From positions 1,834,569 through 1,898,568 of the forward strand of contig CM030936.1 in assembly GCA_018136815.1 (NCBI GenBank): a DNA stretch of 64,000 bases, in the 5' to 3' direction. The stretch is from Isochrysis galbana (Eukaryota > Haptophyta > Isochrysidales > Isochrysidaceae). Position 1 is the stretch's first letter. Every line of letters begins with the position of its first letter. A program made the translations under genes and the position numbers. Below are positions 13,440 to 22,605 of the stretch, piece by piece. The notes beneath the pieces were generated by a model. It saw only the letters and a list, made by a program, of their open reading frames with translations. It was not told the origin of the DNA and did no database searches.

Positions 13440-13862
13440 TATGAGATTGTGAGGCGAGGAGAGTAGGCAGTGAAGGCGGGACGAGGACGAGGCGGGGCCT
13501 CTCGCCGCGCCGCGTGGACCCCCCCCGCCCCCCCCCCCCCCGCCTCCTCCCCCCTTACACCTCGCGCTCTCTCACGGGTGGGGGGGGGGCGGACGGGGGG
13601 GGGGGGGGGGGGGTCCGCCCCTCTCTCGTCAACTCGCGGGTTGGAGTACAAATCTGTAAAACTCGCGCTTTTCATGTGAAATCTGGCCCGGCAAGTCCTC
13701 ACGGTCTAGGGTCGTACACCTCCTCTCGCTAGCAGCGATGGAAATGCCGCTCTCCGCTGTGGAAGCTCTGGCCCCCCTCGCTACCGGTCGCGGCGCGGAC
13801 GGACGTTATCTAGGAATTCGCGGCCGCTTTCATATAATTGCGCCCGACTGTTGGCGAAGGGG

Positions 13863-13939
<77 letters not shown>

Positions 13940-14130
13940 CAGATCGTTGTTTTCCTCGGGTTTCACCCAGCTTTACTCGGTAGTCGAGCAAGTGAAACCC
14001 CGGAGTGAAACCCGAGTGAGACCCGAGTGAAACCTTCTCAAAAACCCTCTTCTCCCTCCCTCCCTCCCTCTCTCCCTCCCTCCCTCCCTCTCTATCTCTC
14101 TCTCTCCCCCTCTAATCCCTCCCTCCCTCC

Positions 14131-14177
<47 letters not shown>

Positions 14178-14298
14178 CCTCCCTCCCTCCCTCCCTCCCT
14201 CCCTCCCTCCTCCCCCCCCCCCCGGTCCCCATCTTCCTGCGCACTGCATTGTACACTTTAAACTCGAGGTGCCCGGTCAATTCCGTCCTCTCCCCTTG
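13440..14298. repeat. Intergenic microsatellites: C/G runs, (TC)n and (CCCT)n
   Basis: Upstream of the MetAP2 gene lie C and G homopolymers (13513-13612), a pure (TC)n tract of about 70 bases (13867-13937), and a mixed (CCCT)n/(TC)n tract (about 14040-14215) ending in a C-run. Between them at 13995-14030 is a short GTGAAACCC/GAGTGAAACC direct repeat. No gene is supported. Confidence 0.85.
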
Positions 14299-14833
14299 TA
14301 GGGCGGTCAAACAGGGTTTTTTATTAGGCGTAAGAAAATGGCCATCTCACGATCTCACGGTTGAGAAAATTTGAGGATTTTCTTCGGTAGAAAGTTCCCT
14401 ATACACCCAACAAACACGCATATCCATATCCGGGGCCCATTAGGACCAAGACCCCCTTGGGTCCCCACAACAAAACGTAACCAAAAACCAACAAAAGACA
14501 AAAGACGCTAAAGTCGCAAAGGGCCGAAAAGCTCAACTTCAACTTCAAATTTCAAATCGAGACCGGGCGCGGTGCGTGCCCGTTTTCGAAGATCCACCCG
14601 GATGAGGAGGCCCGCTAGAAGCAGATATAAAATACACAGGGGCCACCCGGACAGTCACGCCGCCAATCGGGCGGGCGCACGCGCGCCGAAATCTCGTTGA
14701 AATCAGCCAGCGGTGGAGCCCATTCATTGGACGTCCGACGTCTCCGAGGGAGGCCCGGAGAGCCCAATTTCGAACTGATGCCGGGCGCCGGGCGCGCCGC
14801 GCGCTCCATATCGACGATCCATCCAGATGAGTG
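14299..14833 (+). mobile_element. Truncated second copy of the inverted-repeat/satellite element (left end only)
   Basis: Starts with TAGGGCGGTCAAACAGGG, the same terminus as the element at 6371, and follows the same left arm (including the AGAAAGTTCCC, CCACAACAAAAC and GACGCTAAA blocks) into one full and one partial unit of the 202-bp satellite. Similarity stops at about 14833, after GAGTGACCCC. No matching right end was found before the next gene, so this copy is truncated or interrupted. Confidence 0.8.
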
Positions 14834-14840
14834 ACCCCAT

Positions 14841-14882
14841 ATCGCGGTGGTGCCCATGAGGCAACCACCGCGGCTTGGGCGA
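14841..14882. repeat. GC-rich hairpin repeat
   Basis: The inverted repeat CGCGGTGG...CCACCGCG around a CCCATGAGG centre, followed by CTTGGGCGAG, occurs here and, inverted, at about 26472-26515, where it joins a gypsy fragment to another repeat. It marks a junction between unrelated repeat modules in both places. Confidence 0.7.
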
Positions 14883-15224
14883 GTAAGGCGAGGCAGAGCG
14901 CCATCGCCGATCGCATCGCCAATCGTATATCGCCGGATAAGATTCTTACTACATTCACGCGCACGCACATTCACACAAACGCGCGCGAAACTAATAGTAA
15001 CAAAGTAAGAGCGCGCGGGGAAATTTTTGTGCCGCAAGAATGCCCCGCGCGGACTCGAAACGGCTGCGAGGGAGAAGTGAGAAGCAGAGACCTCACTCAG
15101 TATAAACATACAGAGGTTAGAATGAGCATCCACGATGCATGAGGTGGATGTATCCATGATAGATATGCACCTATAATGATGCACATATCATGGATGTATC
15201 CATGATACAACTAACTTTATAGTT

Positions 15225-15440
15225 GGTTGCCATGGAGCGCGCCGCCGCTCCCCACCTCTCCTTCGGGTCCCCCGCCGCGGGAGCCCCCCCAGTACCCATG
15301 GAGCTGTCGCTGGCGAAGCGACCGCGTCCGCCCGCAGAGGCCGAGCAGGTGAGCGTGACTCAGGTCGCGCCGCACGGCCCGTGGCCCCGGCCACACCAAG
15401 GAAGACAGCCATGCTGGCCCACCCCATGGTGGGCAGTGTT
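15225..15440 (+). repeat. Dispersed exon-like module (MERA family), copy 1
   Basis: Contains an ATG with a short reading frame starting MERAAAPHLSFG and running to an AKRPRPP basic motif, followed directly by a good splice donor (GAGCAG|GTGAGC). Related modules occur at about 31450-31560 (MERAGAPPLSFG) and 50655-50800 (MERAPPPALA, then SPKRPRQDD and a GACCAG|GTGGGC donor). The downstream GCCGCACGGCCCGTGGCC segment also resembles 52915-52950. The three copies suggest a mobile first exon or the 5' end of a retroelement gag gene rather than three host genes. Each is preceded by an AT-rich palindrome. Confidence 0.55.
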
Positions 15441-15654
15441 GGGGCATCAGTACTTATATTAGCGCCTTATATCAGTATTAGCTCTAATTTGGCAAATCAC
15501 TGATATCAGCTATCAGTGGAGGGTGGCCAAAACAAAACCCACCATCTCAAAAAGAAAACTAAGAGTTTTTCGAGAGAGAGGCAGGGGGGAGCGGCACGCG
15601 CCACCCACGCCCTCGCAGCTCGCCATGCTGGCGCGCCGTTCCCACCTCTCCGAC

Positions 15655-16010
15655 GAGGAGGATTGCGAGGCCCGGAGACCGGAGACCCGGAGAGCCCAAC
15701 TTCGAACTAATGCCGGGCGCGCCGCGCGCCCGTTTTCGACGATCCATCCAGATGAGTGACCCCGCCAGACACCAAATACACAGGGGCCACCCGCACAGTC
15801 ACGCCAATCGGGCGGGCCGCGCGCACAAATCTCGTTGAAATCAGCCAGCCGTGGAGCCCATTGGACGTCCGACGTCTCCGAGGGAGGCCCGGAGAGCCCA
15901 GAGAGCCCAACTTCGAACTGATGCCGGGCGCGCCGCGCGCCCCATATCGACGATCCATCCAGATGAGTGACCCCGCCAGACACCAAATACACAGGGGCCA
16001 CGGGGCCACC
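15655..16010 (+). repeat. Two diverged units of the 202-bp satellite
   Basis: Two consecutive units share the ACGATCCATCCAGATGAGTG and CACCAAATACACAGG landmarks of the main array at 6600-8590 but carry CGCCGCGCGCCC instead of CGCTGCGTGCCC. They stop about 150 bases upstream of the SET-domain gene, so they may overlap its promoter. Confidence 0.8.
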
Positions 16011-16163
16011 CCTCTGTATGCCTGGTGACCGCAAACTCGCGAACCCGCCACCCGCCGCCAGAGAGAGCGAGACCTGAGTGGCACATAGGAGTACGGAACT
16101 CGTATTAGTATAACGACTATCCTCCTTGCATCGTTGCCCCCCTTCTCGCTTGGCGCGATCCGG

Positions 16164-18194
16164 ATGGCTACGGACGGCGCCGTGGCACGCCGTGAATGGG
16201 CGGCGCGGTGGCGGCGGGCAGCGAGCGAGCCGATCGACCAGGAGCTTCTCCGCGCGATCCGCACCAATCTGCGCGACCCCGTCGCGCGCTACTTTGACGA
16301 TGGGGACGAGGAGCAAAGAGAGGACGAGGAGCAGAGACATGCTCACTCGCCGCGGTTGCAGCGCGCGGTGCAGATCGAGTTGCTTCGGCTGGTGTGCGCC
16401 TGCGAGCCGTCGGCGACGCGCGCGAGCAACCTGGCGCGCGCGGAGCAGATGAGAAACGCACTCCTTGCACCTCGCTCGGCCGAGCCAGATCCGTCGGTGC
16501 CAGACGAAAGGAACGACGCGCTACGCGAGTTTTGCGCAGCGCATGGCTTCTTGCCGCAGACTCCGAGGCTCGAGCTTCGGCGCTTCAAGAAGACGGGGCG
16601 CGGGCTCGCCGCCGCCACCGACCTTCAGGCGGGAGAGGCAGTGCTTGCCGTCAGCGAATCTTACCTGCTGGGTGGGGAGGGTGTTCTCTCGCACCCACAG
16701 ATTGGCCCAGTCTTGCGGGAGATCGCCGCGGCCTCCTCGACGGAGCCCATGTTCGCCTCGGTCAGCGGGAGGGTCGCGCAACGGATGCGCGGTAGCGAAG
16801 GCTCGGAGGGTCGCTCACATGACAACGACGAAGAGGAGGGCCTTCTGCACGGCGACATTGTACTCGCGCTGGCACTGTTGCTCGAGCCGATCTTGCACTC
16901 GGGCGGAGTGTGGGACAAGTACTTTCCGTTTCTACCAACGTTGCCGCCAACCGCCCTACACTGGTCTCACGCACAGTTGCTCCGGATGATCTCAACGCCG
17001 CTGCCGGAGGAGGTGTGCGACTTGCGTGCCGTTTTACAGGCGGCCCACGAGACGCTCTTTCCCGCCCTGTCCCAGAGGCTGCCCAGGTTTTTTCCAGAGG
17101 AGGCCTTCTCTTGGGAACGCTTCTTGTGGGCATACACCATTGTGCAGTCGCGCGCAATGGTCATCGGCGCTGATGCGTCCTTGCGCAAGCGGCGGACGGT
17201 GCTCGTGCCGGTGGCCGATATGCTCAATCATTCGGCGCGCTCTCAGCTCGCGTGGCCGGCGCTCGAGGGTCGTGGTTCTTTGGCGAACATCTCCACCACG
17301 CCGGGGATAGCCGCAGCGCCAAGCGCCATTCAAGACCACGATGGCGCCGGTGAACCCTCACAAGTCGACCTCAGCGACGGGATAGACGGGGCGACGGGTG
17401 GAAGGTGGCTCGTCTTCCGCACGCTCTGCGCCGTGCGGCGGGGGGACGAGGTCTGCTTATACTATGGGCGTCTGTCCTCTTTGCAGACGTTGGCACACTA
17501 CGGATTCGTCTGCACGAGCGCCCTCGAGCGGGAGGCTATCGCCGTCGATCTGGAACCTCCTGATGAGGAGGAGTGCGAGGTCATAGAGGAAGGTGTAGCC
17601 GGGGCCACTGAAGGTGCACTGAGAGCCCAGGCTGGAGCTGATCCTTCGGCGGCAGCTCAATTGCGAAAGAACATGATGGAGCCGTTTGGCTGCGTGCATT
17701 ACCTTCGTGCATGCGGCGAACTCCCTCGAAAGCTCCTAGGCGCCCTTCGCGTGGGTACGGCGAGCTTCTCAGAGCTTCAAGCCGCTTGTGCAATGGGCGT
17801 CGATGCGTGGGCCGCTCGAGCATCGTCCGAATCGGACAGGCAGTGCTACGAGGTGCTTCGTTCCATCCTTGGCTCGATGGAAGCTAGCCTCGCTGGCTGC
17901 CAAATGGAAGGAGGGACTCCGGAGAGCTACACCATGACGAACATGATCTCCGGAATGGGTGGGGAGGAGAGAACGGGGCATAGCGATGCAGCCCCTGCGG
18001 CTGCAGCCTATAGTTACTCGGTAGCCACGGATGATGGGCAAGATATCGATAGAGCGATTGACGCCTACATAACTTTTCAGCGACGAGTGATCTCGCACTC
18101 ACGCACGCAGCTGGATCGATTGGAAGCCGCCGTGTCCATCGAGGCTGCTGGCGTCGACGATCCTCAGAGCAAGCGGCCACGTGTTGAGGAATGA
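16164..18194 (+). CDS. SET-domain protein methyltransferase (SETD3/SETD6/Rubisco-LSMT type)
   Basis: Transfers methyl groups from S-adenosylmethionine to lysine or histidine of a protein substrate; in this family known targets are Rubisco large subunit, fructose-bisphosphate aldolase, actin and ribosomal proteins. The 676-residue single-exon product starts at the first in-frame ATG (16164). The split SET domain begins with an RGLAAATDLQAGE block near residue 145, has a helical insertion (SET-I), the SWERFLWAYTIVQSRAM block, the VADMLNHS motif near residue 350 and the post-insert GDEVCLYYG plus LAHYGFV motifs near 427-445. A C-terminal helical region corresponds to the Rubs-subs-bind domain and ends with a basic KRPRVEE tail. 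An acidic, Ser-rich loop replaces part of the inner SET region. The substrate is not predictable from sequence; no clear transit peptide is seen. Confidence 0.85.
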   Translation: MATDGAVARREWAARWRRAASEPIDQELLRAIRTNLRDPVARYFDDGDEEQREDEEQRHAHSPRLQRAVQIELLRLVCACEPSATRASNLARAEQMRNALLAPRSAEPDPSVPDERNDALREFCAAHGFLPQTPRLELRRFKKTGRGLAAATDLQAGEAVLAVSESYLLGGEGVLSHPQIGPVLREIAAASSTEPMFASVSGRVAQRMRGSEGSEGRSHDNDEEEGLLHGDIVLALALLLEPILHSGGVWDKYFPFLPTLPPTALHWSHAQLLRMISTPLPEEVCDLRAVLQAAHETLFPALSQRLPRFFPEEAFSWERFLWAYTIVQSRAMVIGADASLRKRRTVLVPVADMLNHSARSQLAWPALEGRGSLANISTTPGIAAAPSAIQDHDGAGEPSQVDLSDGIDGATGGRWLVFRTLCAVRRGDEVCLYYGRLSSLQTLAHYGFVCTSALEREAIAVDLEPPDEEECEVIEEGVAGATEGALRAQAGADPSAAAQLRKNMMEPFGCVHYLRACGELPRKLLGALRVGTASFSELQAACAMGVDAWAARASSESDRQCYEVLRSILGSMEASLAGCQMEGGTPESYTMTNMISGMGGEERTGHSDAAPAAAAYSYSVATDDGQDIDRAIDAYITFQRRVISHSRTQLDRLEAAVSIEAAGVDDPQSKRPRVEE

Positions 18195-18560
18195 CATGGC
18201 GATGGGAGAGATGCCTGGTCTCATGCCGGGCTATGAGTGTATTGGCTTTCCACAGCTGACAGAGCCGGATGGTGCTAATCTGGCGACTTACCGCCTCCCT
18301 ATTGCATCACGATCCTCGTAGACGCCTGGTGCGGATGAGCATGCGTGCGTGGGCCGTGTATGCCGCATGTTGCACGTGTGTGCGGAAGCACTACGGACAC
18401 AGCATCACAGGATATGATGAGTGTTGCACCTCACTCCGTCACAATTAGCTAGCTTGCTCCGCCTCTCCCTGCATCACGCCGGAAGGACGCCACATGCCGC
18501 ATGCGGACCTCAACGTCCACGTGGCACTTTGACCCCCCCCCATCCGCTCCCCCTACCGCG
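18195..18560. other. Intergenic, no gene seen
   Basis: The 3' flank of the SET-domain gene, without recognisable coding sequence. A short direct repeat CGCGAACATGTTCCA occurs twice next to each other at 18558-18590. Confidence 0.4.
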
Positions 18561-18925
18561 AACATGTTCCACCGCGAACATGTTCCAGATTGGCTTTTGA
18601 GGGGTGTGGTTGTGAGAGATGCTGTGAGGCTGTGGCTGTTGTGTGCGATGGTGTGGAAGGGCTGTGGATGGTAGTAACATGAGAAGTACAGGACGGAGGG
18701 AGACGAGGTGACACGGGCAGGAAGGGCATGCGTGGGCAACGGTGAGATCGACGGGTCGATCTCAGCCGACATGAGGACAAGCGGGACGAGCACACGGGCA
18801 GACCAGGGAGGCACAGGGGCGCTCGAGCGTTGGCGCTGAGCGTAGGAGTCGACGAAGAAAAGGGGGGAGACACGCGCGGGCGGAGGAAACACGCGGGAAA
18901 AGAGAAGGATGAAACGAGGCCGGGA
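18560..18925 (-). repeat. Dispersed repeat, copy 1 (partner at 52555)
   Basis: Read on the minus strand, this segment aligns over about 350 bases with 52555-52900 on the plus strand. Both contain the block TGTTACTACCATCCACAGCC, a Ser/Thr/Pro-rich frame (SHVTTIHSPSTP...TTATASQHL) and matching UCUC-rich flanks. The plus-strand partner follows a copia RNase H fragment, so this family may be the LTR or 5' leader of a copia element. It is not a host gene. Confidence 0.65.
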
Positions 18926-19431
18926 GAACAAGGGAACACTCGGGGAGGGAGCGGGGAAGGGAGAGAGGAGGAGAGACTCCCGCGGGGGGGGGCGAGAGAC
19001 GAACCTAAACTTTACCTAAACGTCGAGCTGCAAGCTGCAAGGAGGAGGCGTCGGAGCGTGACAACAGGGGAGGGAGTCACGCGGGGAAACCTAACGGCGG
19101 GAGAAATGTATAAAGGAAAAGGAGCAACCCCCTTTACCGGCAACAAGGGGCATGTGGAGTACGGGGAAAGGGGAGCCCATCAACCATCAAGGAGCAAAAA
19201 TGCGCGAGATGTGCTAGCGGCTGAAATCGCGCACGATCCGCTGCCGTTGTACGCCCGGTGCATTCACCACCGCTTCCCGAGGCCCACGCGCCACCGCGGC
19301 GGAGACGGCGAGGGTGGAGCCGGCAAGGAGGAGGAGTCGAGGGTGGAGGGAGCCAGACTGGTGTCGGCAAGGAGCATCGGCGCAGCGGCTAAGCAGACCG
19401 CAGCCCATCATACGCAGCGGCGCGCAAAGCG
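18926..19431. other. Purine-rich intergenic DNA, no supported gene
   Basis: An open frame on the plus strand (18830-19516) is Arg/Gly/Glu-rich, has low complexity and crosses from the dispersed repeat into a gypsy fragment, so it is not treated as a gene. Confidence 0.5.
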
Positions 19432-19700
19432 TCACGCCTCGCGCAGGGGCTTCCGATGGCGGAAACTTTCCGCGGGGGGGCTGCCGGAGGGCGCCGACTT
19501 TGCGTGGGGAGCTTGAGCTTGTATCTCTGCTGCCGTCTCAGGTTTGACCCCCACCCATCTCGGCGGGCCATCCGTTGGCATAGCGTCGTAAACTTGCCAC
19601 CGACCTCTACACTTGCGCACCGTACGAGGTGAGGTGTCAGTAGGTACTCGCGGCGCGCGTGGTAGCGTCCACGGCTCGAATGTACTCGTAATCACTTCGG
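19432..19700 (-). pseudogene. Ty3/gypsy polyprotein fragment (linker region)
   Basis: The minus-strand frame contains RKCRGRWQVYDAMP followed by RWVGVKPETAAEIQAQ, which lines up with KRRSKWQVFDRDVI and RWQDVTPSIAQEIAEQ in the linker between the methyltransferase-like and protease domains of the intact gypsy element at 36281-42616. This is a diverged, isolated fragment of a related element; nothing of its protease or RT domains follows downstream. Confidence 0.65.
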
Positions 19701-19904
19701 AAGCCCTGGCAGGTAGCTCCCCGGGCTCATCAAGCGTGGTCTCAAGGACGACCGAAGGGAGGCCGTCGGCGGTAGAAGGGCAACCGCCCTGCAGCCGTGC
19801 TTCATCTTCTTCTTCGATGGCTGTTCTGGCCCGATCATCGAGCGTCTTAGTTAGGGTCGCACAGCCGCGGTTCAGTCGAGCTCAACTCGGGCCTCTCGGC
19901 TAGG

Positions 19905-20430
19905 CTGATTCGGGCCTGGTCCAACAGCTGAGACACTGGCACTAGCGTTCGGCCTTCGACTACGGGCCTGCGCGGACGTGAGCGCGCAGAAGTGGCATCC
20001 ATTGAACGGCCATCGCTCCGGCGATGCCTACGTAGGTCCGGCTACGCAAGGCACCTCTGTGGGGTTACGGTGATAGGTCGGCCATCGCGGATTGGCGGCC
20101 TTCAACAGGGTGACTCGGGAGGTGTTAGACTTACAGAGTCTAGACGCTTGAGGTTCTTGAGGGTGTACTTTAGCAAGCAAGATGCAAGCTACTTCCTTGG
20201 TCTTCATCGACACGTGCTTACTACTCCCTTGATCTCCATGCCTGGGTGATCAGTCCAGAGCTAGAGCTAGAGCATGTTCATATTCCGAGTAGAAAGAAAC
20301 CTGTAGAAGCTGCTTGGCCACGTACGTGGATATAATGGTAGACCACCATTGAATGAAGTGTAGTGATTGATAGCAGAAGCTTGGAGACGTCGTAGACGTA
20401 TAGGTATAGATAGACAGACATGAGAACGAA
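19905..20430. other. Intergenic, no gene seen
   Basis: No domain or repeat recognised. The last 200 bases are relatively AT-rich. Confidence 0.4.
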
Positions 20431-20479
20431 GATTGATGATTTACCCTCGCGGTTATAACGGTAGAGCGGAAAATAGCGA

Positions 20480-20860
20480 AATAGCCTGCAGAGGCTCGCG
20501 AATGCGACAGCAGTGCCCCTGCGGCCTCTCCTGCCTCTCCCTCGCTCGCCTCGCCGGCCCTGGGTGCCCTCCTGGCGGCCTTGGTGGTCTGTGGCTCAGT
20601 GGTGAGGGGGGGGTCAATACGAGCGAGGGCCAGTGCAGGCGAGTGCGTGCGGCGCGCGGCGCGCGCTCGGCGAGGGTCTGGCTCAGAGTGATGTGCAGGG
20701 GCTGAGGTTGGTTGTGCAGGCCCACCCAGGGGGTGTCTGCGATGGAGAGAGGGGGGCGCGAGGCCCCCATTGGCCTCCTACTTATAAAAGTAGTTGGGGA
20801 GTAGTGGTACTAATGCTCAGTTATTTTATTATTATTATACAAGGCCTTTTTATTATGCTA
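20480..20860 (-). repeat. GC-rich dispersed retroposon-like repeat, inverted relative to 8686
   Basis: Shares with 8690-9000, 26190-26290 and 56220-56500 (as reverse complement) the blocks GATGGAGAGAGGGGGGCGCG and AGGCCCCCATTG, and the CTACTTATAAAAGTAG palindrome. It then ends with GGTACTAATGCTCAGTTA and a (TTATT/TTA)n tail, the same 3' end as the nested retroposon at 9611. The tail direction gives the element's orientation. Confidence 0.75.
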
Positions 20861-20897
20861 ATGATAAATAAGGAGCACTCCCCACATTTCCATTTCC

Positions 20898-21821
20898 CTA
20901 TTTGTTCAACTTGGGGGGCGGCAAGCCACGGCTAGCGGCACTGTCGTGCATGATCTCACGCGCCTGCCTCTTGGATTGTGACCAAGCGAGCGGATTTCTC
21001 CGCTCTGGCGGGAGGTTGTCGCTCACGCCGAACATGCTGCCGCTCCACTGGCTGCTCTTCTTGCTCTGTGCCTTAGCAATGAGCGCGACACACCGGCCTA
21101 CACCATGGACAATGTTGCCACCGCATGCGTCCTCAATGAAGATGCGCTCAAGGCCTGCGTCACGCATCTTAGCGAGCGAGCGTGCGTCCCCATCCCACCA
21201 CAGGCCAAATTCAACAGCACGAGGCGCGTCTCCATCTGCAGCCGTGGGCAGCTTTGCATCCCCCTCGCAGATGATAGCAATCGCACCCACATTTGCAACT
21301 GCCTCCACCTCCTCTGCGCTGGCAGCGACGAGCACAGTTCCGAGCGATTCGACTGCGGCCGCCTCGACCAGCCCGGAAAGCTCCTCGGTGCCCTTCATCG
21401 AAGAGACGCGGAGCATGATCCCATCGGCGCCCTGCTTGCGGAGGTCGGCCAGAGGGATCTCCGCCAGTTCGAGCGGCTTCTCAGAGCCCTCGTCGTGCAG
21501 CTCGGCATAGGCGGGAACGAGTTGGCAGATGAGCGGCAGGGGTCCGGGGTACGAGCTGAGCGCGCTGGCCTGTTCTGCCGCCACCACCGGCAGCAGCTCC
21601 GCCGGCAGGACGAGCGCAGCCACACCAGCCTCCCTGACCTTCGTCGAGATGTCCTCAAGATCGAAGCGACTGGGCGATGTGTGCGCTGGCGCGTGTGCGA
21701 TCTCTGGGAGGATTGCGCGTGGCGCAGCGAGGGCTTTCGCCAGCCGAGCCGTTGGTCCCGTGCTCACCCCGCTGTATGCGCCCGCGAGCGCGAGCGTGAG
21801 CAGCGAGGCGAGCGGCGCCAT
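20898..21821 (-). CDS. Secretory/plastid-targeted TIM-barrel-like protein (indole-glycerol-phosphate-synthase-like), unassigned
   Basis: A single-exon frame of 307 residues from the ATG at 21821. It opens with MAPLASLLTLALAGAYSG, a good signal peptide, followed by a basic Ala-rich segment as in bipartite plastid leaders of complex algae. The body alternates beta strands and helices, with runs such as AGVAALVLPAELL, ADGIMLRVSS, GTVLVAASAEEV, NVGAIAIICEGD and LERIFIEDACGG, resembling the beta/alpha barrel of TrpC-like enzymes. The canonical indole-glycerol-phosphate synthase active-site motif (GINNRDL) is not seen, so a catalytic role is uncertain. The C-terminus is basic. A divergent plastid protein of unknown function is the safest reading. 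Confidence 0.6.
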   Translation of the reverse strand: MAPLASLLTLALAGAYSGVSTGPTARLAKALAAPRAILPEIAHAPAHTSPSRFDLEDISTKVREAGVAALVLPAELLPVVAAEQASALSSYPGPLPLICQLVPAYAELHDEGSEKPLELAEIPLADLRKQGADGIMLRVSSMKGTEELSGLVEAAAVESLGTVLVAASAEEVEAVANVGAIAIICEGDAKLPTAADGDAPRAVEFGLWWDGDARSLAKMRDAGLERIFIEDACGGNIVHGVGRCVALIAKAQSKKSSQWSGSMFGVSDNLPPERRNPLAWSQSKRQAREIMHDSAASRGLPPPKLNK

Positions 21822-22097
21822 GCGTCTGGAGGTGTGGCGGAAGTCCCGCGCGAGGTCACTCCACACACAGAAAAAGAAAAAGGAAAAGAACAAAAGGAAT
21901 GGCGGGGGGGGGGCACGGCCGCCCTCGGGACTACTCGCCTACTCTACAATTCATTGCATGTTTAATCTCTACTCGATACTCGAAACTCTATTGGAGTACC
22001 AGTTAAAGTGTGCTGGCTAGCCCAGCACTAGAGTAGTATGAATACTATGAATACACACGTTGCATAGAGATGCCTGTTCTTGCGTGTGGGTCGGTTC

Positions 22098-22260
22098 CGC
22101 GGGGGGGGGGGGGGGGGGGGGGGGGCGGCGTGACCGAGCCACGAGCTGGCCGGGGGGGAGGGGAAAGAGAGGAGAGACGGAGAGGAGAGAGGAGAGAGAG
22201 AGGGGAGAGACGAGAGAGAGGAAGGAGAGAAGAGAGAGGAGAGGAGAGGGAGGGAGGGAG
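22098..22260. repeat. Poly-G run and GA-rich microsatellite
   Basis: A G-run of over 20 bases (about 22100-22123), then (GAGA/GGAGA)n up to 22260. It lies between the divergently read TIM-barrel gene and the PanB-PanC gene and may cover both promoters. Confidence 0.85.
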
Positions 22261-22605
22261 CCGGGGACGAGGCGGCGCGCTGTACCGCAGGTGAGAGACA
22301 TCACGCATGGCGAGGGACAGGAGCAGAGGAGGGATTCGGTGGGGAAGGGAGGAAGGGGGCTGCGGAGAGAGCGGAGAGAGCACAGATGGTCACGACGAGG
22401 GAGCAGGAGTCAAATGCTGAGGCCAGCGCAGCTGGAGAGCGCTGTGTGCTTCCTACGCTCAGCCGAGAGGGAGCGGCGACAGCGGGATTGGGTGTCCACA
22501 GGCGGCGCGTGGGCAAGTGGCCACACGGCAGGGCCCGCGCTCATTGCCCACTCCCCATAGTGTGACCCGTGCCCCTTTCTCCACTTGCAGCTTGGCCTCC
22601 GTCTG

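Noticed and set aside
14299..16010. Complete second copy of the 4.19-kb inverted-repeat element
   Set aside because: No inverse GACCGCCCTA end was found downstream and the satellite is interrupted at 14833, so only a truncated copy is supported.
18830..19516. 228-codon Arg/Gly/Glu-rich frame
   Set aside because: It runs across two unrelated repeat fragments and is of low complexity.
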